A stretch of 13,387 bases of DNA from the NCBI GenBank assembly GCA_013151785.1, contig JAADHP010000238.1:1-13387 (forward strand), in the 5' to 3' direction. The DNA comes from Nitrospirota bacterium (lineage in GTDB: Bacteria; Nitrospirota; Thermodesulfovibrionia; Thermodesulfovibrionales; JdFR-85). The notes below the pieces were generated by a model, which was given only the letters and a program-made list of their open reading frames with translations, was not told the DNA's origin and did no database searches. This document shows, one piece after another, positions 1-6,953 of this stretch (within the stretch, counting starts at the first letter, position 1; the number at the start of each line of letters is the position of its first letter). Position numbers and translations under genes: made by a program.

Positions 1-138
1 AGAATAGTCACATCTGTAAAAGACCTGTATCTTCTGGTTTTCCTTGTAAGCTTAAAAGATTTGAAAAGAAGGATGTTTGAAGTTTCTATAGCCCTGTCTC
101 TTGAGGTTAAAGTTTTCTCAATTCTGGACGATAAGTAA
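1..138 (+). CDS. possible 3' end of an unrecognised gene (5' truncated)
   Basis: The first frame is open from the window edge for 45 codons and ends in TAA at 136-138. The translation is rich in Leu, Val and Lys and finishes SLEVKVFSILDDK. I recognise no family. The minus strand is also largely open here, so openness alone is weak evidence. The 223 bases between this stop and the chemotaxis gene look non-coding, which fits a gene ending here. It could equally be chance in an AT-rich spacer. Confidence 0.3.
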   Translation, partial: RIVTSVKDLYLLVFLVSLKDLKRRMFEVSIALSLEVKVFSILDDK

Positions 139-361
139 AGATAAGGCTGTAAATTTTTTATGTAGGAATGTTGAAATGCTCAGGGTAACGAGGTACAAGA
201 CCTCAAAAATTTTTTGGAATATGGATTCGCAATAATGAAATGTATTCAGTTTTGTGGAGTCAATTAGTAATCCTGATACCCATTTCATGATGTAGCTATA
301 ACTTTACAGCCCTTTTGGAAGAGAATTTATAACTCATATAACATGAAGACAGGAGGCACTA
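139..361. other. intergenic region upstream of the chemotaxis gene
   Basis: AT-rich and apparently non-coding. It contains GGCTGTAAA at 145-153 and its exact reverse complement TTTACAGCC at 303-311, which could be the ends of a decayed roughly 167-bp inverted-repeat element. I see no convincing sigma70 or sigma28 promoter. TATAAC at 297-302 could act as a -10 box but has no good -35 partner. AGGAGG at 351-356 is the ribosome binding site of the next gene. Confidence 0.4.
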
Positions 362-2062
362 ATGAAATTAACTGTATCAAAGAAGCTTGGCGGACTGATT
401 GTGGGCATGACGGTGGTTTTCATATTTGTTACCTTCGCTTCTCAATTAATCACAAAAAATCTGAGAAAAGAAGTCAATGAATTAAATAAGATAACTGGTG
501 GAAAGATAGGGGCTGCAAAAAAGGCAGAGGTACAGCTCCAGTATGCTGTAGATGAATACAAAAATTATCTTTTAAGAGATGAGACCAAGTACAGAGAGGG
601 ATGGTATGAACATGTAAATAAGCTGAGAGAGGCATTAAAAAGTTATGAAGAATTGATATCTGATGACCAAGAAAGAAGCATGCTGAAGGAGGCCAGGGAA
701 AGGTTGGCTATCTATGCCCAGAGTATGTCCGAGCTTGAAAAGGCAAAGAAGAATACAGGGGATATTAAGGAACTCGATAAAGTAGCAAAGGGGGTTGATA
801 TTCCATTAATGGAAACTTTTGTTAAAATGGTCGATATGGCTGAGAAAGAGCAGGCAGACAAAATGAAGAGATTCGAGAATCGTGTAAAAAGGATGGACAA
901 TATTCTTCTTGTAGTTACCTTTGTGTCTATTGCTTTATCTCTTGCAATTGCCCTTTTGATAGTGAGGAAGATCATTCGCTCCATAGAAGAACTCCGGAGG
1001 GGTATCAAAAGGGTTTCAGAGGGTGACCTTTCCAGAGGGGTGAGGAGCTTAAGCAATGATGAATTTGGAGAGATAGCTGATGATTTCAACAATATGATTA
1101 GAAAACTCCGACAGATGACCGGCAGGATTAACGATGTCACTATAAATCTTGCCAGTAGTGCTAAGGAGACATCAACTGCAACCTCTCAGATCTACACTGG
1201 TATTGAAGAGCAGACAGGGCAGATTGAGCAGGCTGCCACGGCCTCTACAGAGATGTCCCAGACCATCATGGATGTGGCAAAGAATGCTTCTGAGGCAGCT
1301 GAGGCAGCGAGGCAGTCTGTTTCAGAGGCTGAAAAGGGCAAGTCTGTAGTAGAAGAGACAGTAGCAGGGATAATAGAGATAGCAAAAACGGTTGAAGAAT
1401 CTGCGGAGACGATAGAGAAGCTTGGTGACAGCAGCAAGCAGATAGGGGAGATAGTAAATGTGATAAATGACATAGCTGATCAGACCAATCTGCTTGCCCT
1501 GAATGCAGCAATAGAGGCTGCAAGGGCAGGGGAGCAGGGCAGGGGGTTTGCAGTGGTGGCAGACGAGGTTAGAAAGCTGGCAGAACGTACAGCAAAGGCC
1601 ACGGATGAGATATCAGATATGATAACAAGGATTCAGAAGGATACAGAAAGGTCAGTAGCCAGCATGCAACTGGGCAAGAAGAGGGCGGAGCATGGTGTAG
1701 GACTTGCGGAGAAGGCAAAGGGTGCCCTTGAAGGTATTGTGGGAGCCTCTGAGAGATCTCTTGAGGTGGTACAGTCCATTGCCACTGCTACAGAACAGCA
1801 GTCTTCTGCAATCGAGGAACTCTCTGCAGGCATGGAGAATGTATCCAGGATATCCAGTGCATCCCGTGAGGCAGTGGCTCAGATAAATACTGCCACACAG
1901 GAACTGGCAAAAATGGCCTCTGAACTCAAAAGGGTAATATCGTGGTTCAGACTTAACGAGCATACAATAGAAGATGTAGCTGTAACTGGAGATGAAGTAT
2001 TACCTGGAAGAGAGGAATTCCTTCTGTCCGCTGCAACAGGTTCAGGTAATGGCGGTAATTAA
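362..2062 (+). CDS. methyl-accepting chemotaxis protein
   Basis: A 566-residue transmembrane chemoreceptor that passes ligand or membrane signals to the CheA-CheW array at the inner membrane. A first membrane helix lies at about residues 11-29, followed by a roughly 150-residue, charged, helical extracytoplasmic domain (about 31-180) resembling the four-helix-bundle type. The second membrane helix is at about 181-201 and a HAMP linker at about 202-255. The long signalling coiled coil has the highly conserved tip at about 373-408 (DQTNLLALNAAIEAARAGEQ, then GRGFAVVADEVRKLAE). Glu/Gln-rich heptads on both arms (for example TEQQSSAIEE near 477-486) are candidate methylation sites. The tail ends in Gly-rich SGNGGN and lacks an NWETF-type CheR/CheB tether. 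The start is set by AGGAGG at 351-356, five bases upstream. No other chemotaxis gene is adjacent, so it is an orphan receptor; its ligand cannot be read from sequence. Confidence 0.95.
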   Translation: MKLTVSKKLGGLIVGMTVVFIFVTFASQLITKNLRKEVNELNKITGGKIGAAKKAEVQLQYAVDEYKNYLLRDETKYREGWYEHVNKLREALKSYEELISDDQERSMLKEARERLAIYAQSMSELEKAKKNTGDIKELDKVAKGVDIPLMETFVKMVDMAEKEQADKMKRFENRVKRMDNILLVVTFVSIALSLAIALLIVRKIIRSIEELRRGIKRVSEGDLSRGVRSLSNDEFGEIADDFNNMIRKLRQMTGRINDVTINLASSAKETSTATSQIYTGIEEQTGQIEQAATASTEMSQTIMDVAKNASEAAEAARQSVSEAEKGKSVVEETVAGIIEIAKTVEESAETIEKLGDSSKQIGEIVNVINDIADQTNLLALNAAIEAARAGEQGRGFAVVADEVRKLAERTAKATDEISDMITRIQKDTERSVASMQLGKKRAEHGVGLAEKAKGALEGIVGASERSLEVVQSIATATEQQSSAIEELSAGMENVSRISSASREAVAQINTATQELAKMASELKRVISWFRLNEHTIEDVAVTGDEVLPGREEFLLSAATGSGNGGN

Positions 2063-2093
2063 CATCAGGTATAATTCATACACCCTTAGATGA

Positions 2094-2115
2094 AAGGCAG
2101 GGTGCCGAAGAAAAA
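2094..2115 (-). repeat. dispersed repeat with GGCACCCTGCC core, copy 1
   Basis: The 22 bases here are the exact reverse complement of 6932-6953. In the orientation of that second copy, similarity extends upstream as GGTG(n)GCTT followed by a T-run and CTTCGG, so the homologous segment is longer than the perfect core. A related, diverged copy begins at about 6603 and another lies at 12967-12989. All four are intergenic. Confidence 0.75.
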
Positions 2116-2144
2116 CAAAGCTCACCAGTGGCCACAGTGAAGCT

Positions 2145-2163
2145 CCCCGACCATAGGTCGGGG
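2145..2163. other. 8-bp GC-rich hairpin, possible mobile-element end
   Basis: CCCCGACC at 2145-2152, loop ATA, then GGTCGGGG at 2156-2163: a perfect 8-bp stem with a 3-nt loop. There is no T-run on either side, so it is a poor intrinsic terminator. Short GC-rich subterminal hairpins of this shape occur at the ends of IS200/IS605-type elements. No transposase or TnpB remnant is visible, so that identification is a guess. Confidence 0.45.
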
Positions 2164-2306
2164 CATTCTGGTAGTTTTCGTAAATAGCCGATAGGAAAAG
2201 AGTATTTTAAAATAACAGGCAATGGGAAGAGGTTTGATGTGAAAGCAAAGTTTTTTATATAACACAATCTCCCTCCTGTCCAGATAATGTATAATCAAAG
2301 GGATTC

Positions 2307-2615
2307 TCAGAAAGGAAAACGTATTGCCTTCAGGACCTCCATGATATTCGATTTCATCACCATGTCAGTTGTCTTGTCGTCCTTCAGGAAAAAGAACATG
2401 AAATCTGTGTAGTTATAGTAGTGCAATATCCTTTCTTTCTTTGCAAAACGCAACATTTCAATCAGATGTTCTTTTGCAACCTTCTGGACCGGTTCAGGAC
2501 TATCATAGGCGAGACATCTCAGCAAGAAGGATGGAGAAACATTCCCCTTTGTTGGCCACATCTCTTTGATTCTTTTAATGCTTTTCTCAACATCGAGTCC
2601 GTTATTACCTTCCAT
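2307..2615 (-). CDS. small hypothetical protein, 102 aa
   Basis: I do not recognise this protein. It is predicted soluble and mainly helical, with amphipathic segments (SPEPVQKVAKEHLIEMLRFA) that resemble one or two HEAT-like helical hairpins, and an aromatic stretch (HYYNYTDFMFFFLKDD). There is no signal peptide, no Cys pair for metal binding and no catalytic motif. Two in-frame ATGs are available. The downstream one at 2615 is preferred because GGAGGG at 2622-2627 lies six bases from it, whereas it abuts the upstream ATG at 2621. The gene converges on the chemotaxis gene and lies 385 bp beyond livF on the same strand, so it is probably transcribed separately. Confidence 0.75.
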   Translation of the reverse strand: MEGNNGLDVEKSIKRIKEMWPTKGNVSPSFLLRCLAYDSPEPVQKVAKEHLIEMLRFAKKERILHYYNYTDFMFFFLKDDKTTDMVMKSNIMEVLKAIRFPF

Positions 2616-2723
2616 GCTCATCCCTCCATATTTTAGAATTTTCAGTTTTAGAATCTATAACAGATTCAGGTTTCTCCCCTCATATTTATTGAACACTGGT
2701 TAAACCCTGTCGGCTTTTTAATC

Positions 2724-2745
2724 CAGAATATATTTCTATATTCTG
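2724..2745. other. 9-bp AT-rich hairpin
   Basis: CAGAATATA, loop TTTC, TATATTCTG: a perfect 9-bp inverted repeat upstream of the small hypothetical gene. With no T-run next to it, it is more likely a protein-binding dyad or an mRNA 3'-end structure for the liv operon than an intrinsic terminator. Confidence 0.5.
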
Positions 2746-2862
2746 ATGTTTCCGCTTTTCCTGTTTTTAAATTACATAAAGATGTATGTTTTTATGCAAA
2801 TTAATTTACCACGACGCTTTGAAATTTTTCAAGAGGAAATCTGCCACTGTTGTTACTATTTT

Positions 2863-2901
2863 AAAACAGATAAAACTCTATAGACATACCTTACATAGCA
2901 G
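2863..2901 (+). repeat. 39-bp perfect direct repeat, left copy
   Basis: Identical over 39 bases to 12494-12532 and in the same orientation. It begins AAAACAGATAAAACTC and ends CCTTACATAGCAG. Similarity stops abruptly at the right end and fades into A/T runs at the left. This copy lies about 100 bp beyond the livF stop. The two copies bracket the nine-gene ior-paaK-liv cluster. I recognise no transposon end or tRNA 3' end in it. Confidence 0.9.
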
Positions 2902-3000
2902 AGGCGATCTCGGTTTTTAAAACCAGCGAAAGGACTTCAAACCGTCTGGAGAGAGAACTACAGCAAAGGTCTGTTTCAGATATTGTAGAAACCGAAGCTG

Positions 3001-3738
3001 TTACAGTCTGATCTCAGCGTCCAGATCTCTGCCAAGATATGCACGCTGGACATCGCGATTCTCAAGGAGTTCCTCGGATGAGCCCTGTAACACAATTCTG
3101 CCTGTCTCAAGCACATATCCTCTGTCAGAGACAGCAAGGGCCATCTTTGCATTCTGCTCTACCAGCAGGACCGTTTTGCCCTGCTGTCTTAACTGAGAGA
3201 TTATGTTAAGGATCTCTTTCACAATTACAGGAGCAAGACCCATGGAGGGCTCATCCATCATTATCAGTTTGGGGTCGGACATTAAGGCCCTTGCAATTGC
3301 GAGCATCTGCTGCTCACCACCGGAGAGGGTTCCTGCAAGCTGCTTATGACGTTCTTTTAACTTCGGGAAGATGTTATAGATCCGTTCCATCTCCTCATTG
3401 ACCCTTTTGCTGCCAGCCTTTTTGAATCTTAAATAGGCACCCAACAAGAGATTCTCCTTTACTGTCATGGTGGAAAATACCTGTCTGCCCTCTGGCACAA
3501 GAACACAACCACAGGAGACAATCCTTTCTGTTGCCAGATTGGTAATATCCCTTTTATCAAATACAACCTCTCCGGATGTAGCCTTTACAAGCCCTGAGAT
3601 GGTCTTAAGAAGCGTTGTTTTACCAGCTCCGTTGGCACCTATTATTGTTACAATCTCGCCTGGATTTACATGAAGAGAGACCTTTCTCAGCACCTTAAGT
3701 CTGCCATAACCACTTTCAAGATTTACTATCTTAAGCAT
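3001..3738 (-). CDS. livF: branched-chain amino acid ABC transporter, ATP-binding protein LivF
   Basis: A 245-residue cytoplasmic ATPase that, paired with LivG, powers the LivHM permease. Visible motifs are Walker A GANGAGKT at 34-41, the ABC signature LSGGEQQ at 138-144, Walker B LIMMDEP at 158-164, and VEQN at 193-196. In the last, Gln replaces the usual switch His, as is normal for LivF. The C-terminal YVLETGRIVLQG is also typical. A GTG nine bases upstream (3747) is an alternative start; ATG at 3738 is preferred because AGGTGA lies about five bases before it. The start overlaps the livG stop by eight bases, implying translational coupling. It is the last gene of the cluster. The family is certain; the substrate could be amino acids other than Leu/Ile/Val. 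Confidence 0.95.
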   Translation of the reverse strand: MLKIVNLESGYGRLKVLRKVSLHVNPGEIVTIIGANGAGKTTLLKTISGLVKATSGEVVFDKRDITNLATERIVSCGCVLVPEGRQVFSTMTVKENLLLGAYLRFKKAGSKRVNEEMERIYNIFPKLKERHKQLAGTLSGGEQQMLAIARALMSDPKLIMMDEPSMGLAPVIVKEILNIISQLRQQGKTVLLVEQNAKMALAVSDRGYVLETGRIVLQGSSEELLENRDVQRAYLGRDLDAEIRL

Positions 3739-4495
3739 CTTCCTCACCTAAATAAACACGGATTACCTCTTCATTCTTCTGTATTGACAGGGGATTGTCC
3801 TCCGCGATCTTCTCCCCGTAACTCAGCACAACAATCTCATCAGATATCTTCATGATCAATGTCATGTCATGCTCCACAATCAACACAGTAACCCCTTTAT
3901 CCCTTATCCGTTCAATAAGTATGCCCATCTCTGCGGTTTCTCTCATGTTCAGACCTGCAGCCGGCTCATCAAGCAGGAGTATTTCCGGCTCAAGGGCAAG
4001 TGCCCTCGCAAGCTCAACAAGCCTCTGTTGTCCATAAGACAATTCAAGGGCATCCTTATAGGCAAGTTCAGCAATTCCCACAAACTCAAGGGCATACAGT
4101 GCCTTTTCTTTGATCTCCCTTTCCTCTCTTCTTTTCCAAGGCATATTAAGCATGGAACTCAAAAAACCCGTCCTTGCAAACCTGTGCCTTCCCATCATTA
4201 CATTCTCCAGTACATTCATACCTGGAAAGAGCCTTATATGCTGGAAGGTTCTCGCAATGCCCAGTGTGGCTATCCTGTGCGCATCAAGCCCGTCAATGCC
4301 TGTATCTTTAAAGATAATGCTTCCATTGTCAGGTTTCAGGAAACCTGAGATGAGGTTAAAAAGGGTGGTCTTTCCAGCGCCATTTGGACCAATTACCGCC
4401 TTGATTGCACCTTCCTGAAGATGGAAGGAAACGTTATTTATCGCCTTCAACCCTCCAAAGCTCTTTGACAGATTATTTATCTTTAAGATAGCCAT
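3731..4495 (-). CDS. livG: branched-chain amino acid ABC transporter, ATP-binding protein LivG
   Basis: A 254-residue ABC ATPase, the usual LivG length and the partner of LivF. Motifs are Walker A GPNGAGKT at 36-43, ARTFQHIRLFPGMNVLENVM after the Q-loop region (about 81-100), signature LSYGQQR at 152-158 in the LivG-type form, Walker B LLLDEP at 173-178, and switch His in EHD at 208-210. The reading frame extends ten codons further to a TTG at 4525. The ATG at 4495 is preferred because the protein then begins MAILKINNLSKSFGG, the normal family start, and GGGAG lies about ten bases upstream. Fifty-four bases separate it from livM. Confidence 0.95.
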   Translation of the reverse strand: MAILKINNLSKSFGGLKAINNVSFHLQEGAIKAVIGPNGAGKTTLFNLISGFLKPDNGSIIFKDTGIDGLDAHRIATLGIARTFQHIRLFPGMNVLENVMMGRHRFARTGFLSSMLNMPWKRREEREIKEKALYALEFVGIAELAYKDALELSYGQQRLVELARALALEPEILLLDEPAAGLNMRETAEMGILIERIRDKGVTVLIVEHDMTLIMKISDEIVVLSYGEKIAEDNPLSIQKNEEVIRVYLGEEDA

Positions 4496-4549
4496 ATCTC
4501 TTATATACTCCCAGATGTAAGACAACTTAAAAAACTACCATAAACAGCC

Positions 4550-5611
4550 TCAACCGTCTTCAGCAGGAGAAAAGAGTTTACTAAACCATCTTCTGAACGA
4601 AAGACTCAATATCCCTTCTGGTGCAAAAAGCATTATTAATATCAGAATGCCTCCAAAAACAGCATCATCATAAGAACCAAAATAACCTCTCAAAGACATG
4701 AAGTTCAGAAAAGTACTCATAAACATTGTGCCCCACAGGCTTGCCATACCACCTGCTGCAACGATCGAAACATATCTTATGGATTTCATTACAGATGCCT
4801 CGGAAGGTCCGATACCACCATTGAAATGGGTCAGACAGACACCTGCCATTGAGGCAATTACCGCACTTAATACAAAGGTCTTTAGTTTATACTCTGCCGT
4901 ATCAACACCCACGGATTTGGATGCATCCTCTGCCCCATGTATGGCCCTGAGAGCCCTTCCCACCCTTGAGTCAAGAAGATTCATCAATATGAAAAGGATT
5001 AATACAACAAATGCCCATGCAATATAATAGTTCTGAATCCTCAAATCCATATCCCCACTGATACCGAAATTACCGAAGAAAAAGAAGGGGGGAACATCGG
5101 ATATTCCGTCAGCCTCACCAAACACAGGTGTTCCAAGGACAATCCTGTATACAATAATCCCAAATCCAAGGGTTGCCATTGCAAGGTAATGTCCTTTGAG
5201 CTTCAACACGGGTATGCCTATCACATAGGCAATCACGGCACTGATCACAATGGCCAGCACCATGGCAATAACAGGATTCACATTAATAATCAGTTCTCCG
5301 TATAGATCCTCTCTTCTCTGCAGAAGATGAAGTGTATCCAGGAGCCTGAATAAGATGGAATCACTGTACGGCCTCAGGTTAAAGGTTGTCAACACGGCAG
5401 AGGTGTAGCCACCAATGGCAAAAAAACCGGCATGTCCAAGGGAAATCTGGCCAGCATAACCCATCAGGAGGGTAAGCCCCAGTACAGCCATTGTATAGTA
5501 GGCTGCCATGGTCAACTGTGTAAGGTAATAGACACGGTCGGTCATGGTAACAGTAACCTGCAGACCTATCAGCACAATAACAAGAAGAGCTATTTTATAA
5601 AAGTGTTTCAT
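4550..5611 (-). CDS. livM: branched-chain amino acid ABC transporter permease LivM
   Basis: A 353-residue inner-membrane permease with about nine to ten hydrophobic segments. The family signature GYAGQISLGHAGF is at 51-63. The cytoplasmic EAA-like loop that docks the ATPases is at about 218-243 (GRALRAIHGAEDASKSVGVD). The C-terminus has LFAPEGIL at about 328-335, followed by a basic tail. A roughly 30-residue charged loop (about 80-110) separates the early helices. The start is supported by GAGG about eight bases upstream. It begins 10 bp after livH stops, so the two permeases are tightly coupled and should form the heterodimeric channel. Confidence 0.95.
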   Translation of the reverse strand: MKHFYKIALLVIVLIGLQVTVTMTDRVYYLTQLTMAAYYTMAVLGLTLLMGYAGQISLGHAGFFAIGGYTSAVLTTFNLRPYSDSILFRLLDTLHLLQRREDLYGELIINVNPVIAMVLAIVISAVIAYVIGIPVLKLKGHYLAMATLGFGIIVYRIVLGTPVFGEADGISDVPPFFFFGNFGISGDMDLRIQNYYIAWAFVVLILFILMNLLDSRVGRALRAIHGAEDASKSVGVDTAEYKLKTFVLSAVIASMAGVCLTHFNGGIGPSEASVMKSIRYVSIVAAGGMASLWGTMFMSTFLNFMSLRGYFGSYDDAVFGGILILIMLFAPEGILSLSFRRWFSKLFSPAEDG

Positions 5612-5621
5612 AACTCTGTCC

Positions 5622-6512
5622 TCAAAACTCCTTCAATGCCATTGTCTCTTTGCTGCCAAACAGTCCTGTAGGTCTTACGAACAGGATAATCAGCAGTATT
5701 GCTATTGAAATGGCATCCTTATAGGCAGAGGGCATTACCCATACACTAAAGGACTCCAACAGGCCGAGAACAATGCCACCTCCCAGCGCAGCCAGACTGT
5801 TACCAAGACCTCCGAGTATTGCAACAGTGAATCCCTTTATGGCAAGGCCTGTTCCCATATTATATTGACTGTATGTTATGGGCGAAACCACACAGCCTGC
5901 CACTGCCCCTATCAATGCACTTAACATGAATGACAGGGTGACCATATTCTTCGTATTTATTCCGCATAGCCTTGCAGCCATTGGATTTGTGGCACAGGCC
6001 CGCATCTTTCTACCCAGCAGTGTAAACTGGAAGAATATCTGCAGTATTATGACCATCAATATACATATTCCCACCACCCATAAAACCTGAGGTGAAACCT
6101 TTACCACGCCGATGCTTACAGAGGTAACCTCATCTCCTGTAAAATAAGGTAGAGCCCTTACACTCTCTCCCCATATGGCCAGTGCCAGTTCTCTGATCAG
6201 TATTGATATACCTATGGTTATGATTATCATTCTAAGAATCGAAGGGCCTTCCAGCCATCTTATAAAGAGCAGTTCTATCAAGGCACCAATGAACATGGTT
6301 ATAATCACTGCCAGAACAATGGATGGAAACAGTGGCATAAAATCATGGAGGGATATGGCTATCATGCTACCAAGCATCAGGAATTCACCCTGAGCAAAGT
6401 TTATAATGCCTGTGGTGTTGTAAATGATATTAAAACCAATGGCTACTATGGCATAGATTATGCCATAGGTTATGCCTGCTGCAATGTACTGAAAAAAGAG
6501 TTCCGCGCTCAT
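5622..6512 (-). CDS. livH: branched-chain amino acid ABC transporter permease LivH
   Basis: A 296-residue inner-membrane permease. It has the LivH motif GIINFAQGEF at 35-44, the EAA-like cytoplasmic loop at about 167-189 (GRKMRACATNPMAARLCGIN), GFTVAILGGLGN at 227-238 and the C-terminal LFVRPTGLFG at 277-286. A TTG two codons upstream (6518) could be used, but ATG at 6512 is preferred. Neither has a strong Shine-Dalgarno sequence, and a 9-bp hairpin lies about 20 bases upstream, so translation may depend on that structure. Unlike the other cluster genes it is separated from its upstream neighbour by nearly 500 bp of repeat-rich DNA. Confidence 0.94.
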   Translation of the reverse strand: MSAELFFQYIAAGITYGIIYAIVAIGFNIIYNTTGIINFAQGEFLMLGSMIAISLHDFMPLFPSIVLAVIITMFIGALIELLFIRWLEGPSILRMIIITIGISILIRELALAIWGESVRALPYFTGDEVTSVSIGVVKVSPQVLWVVGICILMVIILQIFFQFTLLGRKMRACATNPMAARLCGINTKNMVTLSFMLSALIGAVAGCVVSPITYSQYNMGTGLAIKGFTVAILGGLGNSLAALGGGIVLGLLESFSVWVMPSAYKDAISIAILLIILFVRPTGLFGSKETMALKEF

Positions 6513-6531
6513 AATCAACTACTCAAAGCAA

Positions 6532-6554
6532 GGGGCGTATGGTTGATACGCCCC
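6532..6554 (-). promoter_or_regulatory. 9-bp hairpin just upstream of livH
   Basis: GGGGCGTAT (6532-6540), loop of five bases, ATACGCCCC (6546-6554): a perfect, GC-rich 9-bp stem. Read in the livH direction it ends about 20 bases before the ATG and is not followed by a T-run. It may therefore act as an RNA processing or stability element, or influence livH translation, rather than terminate. The role is inferred; the structure is seen. Confidence 0.6.
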
Positions 6555-6602
6555 CTGTGTAAAGAAACGATAATATCACATCTGTCTGATATAAATACTA
6601 AC

Positions 6603-6677
6603 AAGGCAGGGTACCTCATAAAAATAAGGCAATCCACAGGATTACTCTATAGTGTAATTTCTTTTCAATACCCTGTC
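6603..6677. repeat. diverged GGCAGGGT repeat unit with weak inverted ends
   Basis: AAGGCAGGGTACC at 6603-6615, followed by AAAAATAAG, closely follows the reverse complement of the repeat at 6932-6953. Its GGCAGGGTA (6605-6613) pairs, with one mismatch, with TACCCTGTC (6669-6677). Between them are a small AATCC/GGATT hairpin and an 18-nt near-palindrome at 6641-6658. It looks like a decayed palindromic insertion unit. Confidence 0.45.
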
Positions 6678-6688
6678 AAAATACCGAG

Positions 6689-6708
6689 ACCTCTCAGTAG
6701 AGAGAGGT
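6689..6708. other. 7-bp hairpin in the livK-livH spacer
   Basis: ACCTCTC (6689-6695), loop AGTAGA, GAGAGGT (6702-6708). A perfect stem with no T-run on the minus-strand side. It could serve as a 3'-end stabiliser of an upstream livK transcript, but nothing else supports a specific role. Confidence 0.45.
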
Positions 6709-6730
6709 ATTCTTAAAATCTATTTTATAT

Positions 6731-6880
6731 GGGGCAACAGGTGGTTCATCAGGGCATTAATGCAATAGGATTTAAATTATAACAGGACATAACCTTACCA
6801 GCCTTAAGGTGATACATAAGTGGGCTGGTGTATGTCACTGTCGGTATTGCTACATGGCCTTCTTCACCACCTGTTGCCCC
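6731..6880 (+). mobile_element. 150-bp MITE-like element with perfect 15-bp terminal inverted repeats, copy A
   Basis: GGGGCAACAGGTGGT (6731-6745) is the exact reverse complement of ACCACCTGTTGCCCC (6866-6880). The 133-bp core (6740-6872) aligns without gaps, at roughly 80 percent identity by eye, to the reverse complement of 12685-12817. Shared blocks include ATGCAATAGGATTTAAA, AGGTGATACATAAG and GGTATTGCTACATGG. No coding frame is preserved. TTTTTT follows the right arm. Small size, inverted ends and two copies fit a non-autonomous transposable element, but a structured RNA or DNA element is also possible. No target-site duplication is obvious. Confidence 0.75.
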
Positions 6881-6889
6881 TTTTTTACT

Positions 6890-6910
6890 GCTCACCGCTC
6901 ACTGCTTACG
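6890..6910 (+). repeat. 7-nt tandem tract (GCTCACC/GCTCACT/GCTTACG)
   Basis: Three consecutive heptamers of a GCTCACY-type unit. They are followed within about 20 bases by a GGCACCCTGCC repeat copy. The same heptamers occur at 12863-12883 and 12944-12964, the latter again followed by a GGTGCC repeat copy, so tract and repeat form one dispersed module. Confidence 0.7.
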
Positions 6911-6931
6911 GTGACAAAGGTGTGGTGCTTA

Positions 6932-6953
6932 TTTTTCTTCGGCACCCTGCCTT
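6932..6953 (+). repeat. dispersed repeat with GGCACCCTGCC core, copy 2
   Basis: Exact 22-bp reverse complement of 2094-2115. With the preceding heptamer tract it forms a module from about 6897 to 6955. That module is recognisable again at 12944-12989 with internal length differences. Confidence 0.75.

Larger units (their letters stand above)
2063..2306. other. convergent intergenic spacer with repeat remnants
   Basis: Lies between two convergent genes. It contains one copy of the GGCACCCTGCC-type repeat (2094-2115, reverse orientation), the 8-nt palindrome GTGGCCAC near 2129-2136, and a strong hairpin at 2145-2163. No stem followed by a T-run was found, so no classical terminator is called for either gene. 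A 63-codon minus-strand reading frame here runs across the repeat and hairpin and is not credible as a gene. Confidence 0.5.
2616..3000. other. intergenic region between livF and the small hypothetical gene
   Basis: AT-rich with no credible reading frame. It holds a 9-bp AT-rich hairpin (2724-2745), one copy of the 39-bp direct repeat (2863-2901), a 13-nt palindrome GGTTTTTAAAACC near 2911-2923, and CGGTTT/AAACCG arms around it. It should contain the promoter of the small gene and the 3' end of the liv transcript. I could not identify a clear -35/-10 pair or a stem with a T-run. Confidence 0.5.

Noticed and set aside
253..302. Promoter for the chemotaxis gene (TATAAC at 297-302)
   Set aside because: No acceptable -35 box at 16-18 bases and no sigma28-type pair, so it is not called as a feature.
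712..1963. Long reading frames opposite or out of frame within the chemotaxis gene
   Set aside because: The + strand frame has full domain structure over its entire length; the overlapping frames are compositional shadows.
2076..2267. 63-codon minus-strand reading frame
   Set aside because: It spans a dispersed repeat and a hairpin, has no ribosome binding site and no family likeness.
2865..3000. Riboswitch-like fold around AGCGAAAGG and GGTTTTTAAAACC
   Set aside because: I compared it with c-di-GMP-type motifs and found no match to the conserved core. It is also downstream of livF and not in a leader of an obvious target gene.
6731..6886. Intrinsic terminator (GC-rich right arm followed by TTTTTT) on the + strand
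   Set aside because: The pairing partner is about 120 bases away and it would terminate antisense transcription. The arms are better explained as ends of the repeated element.
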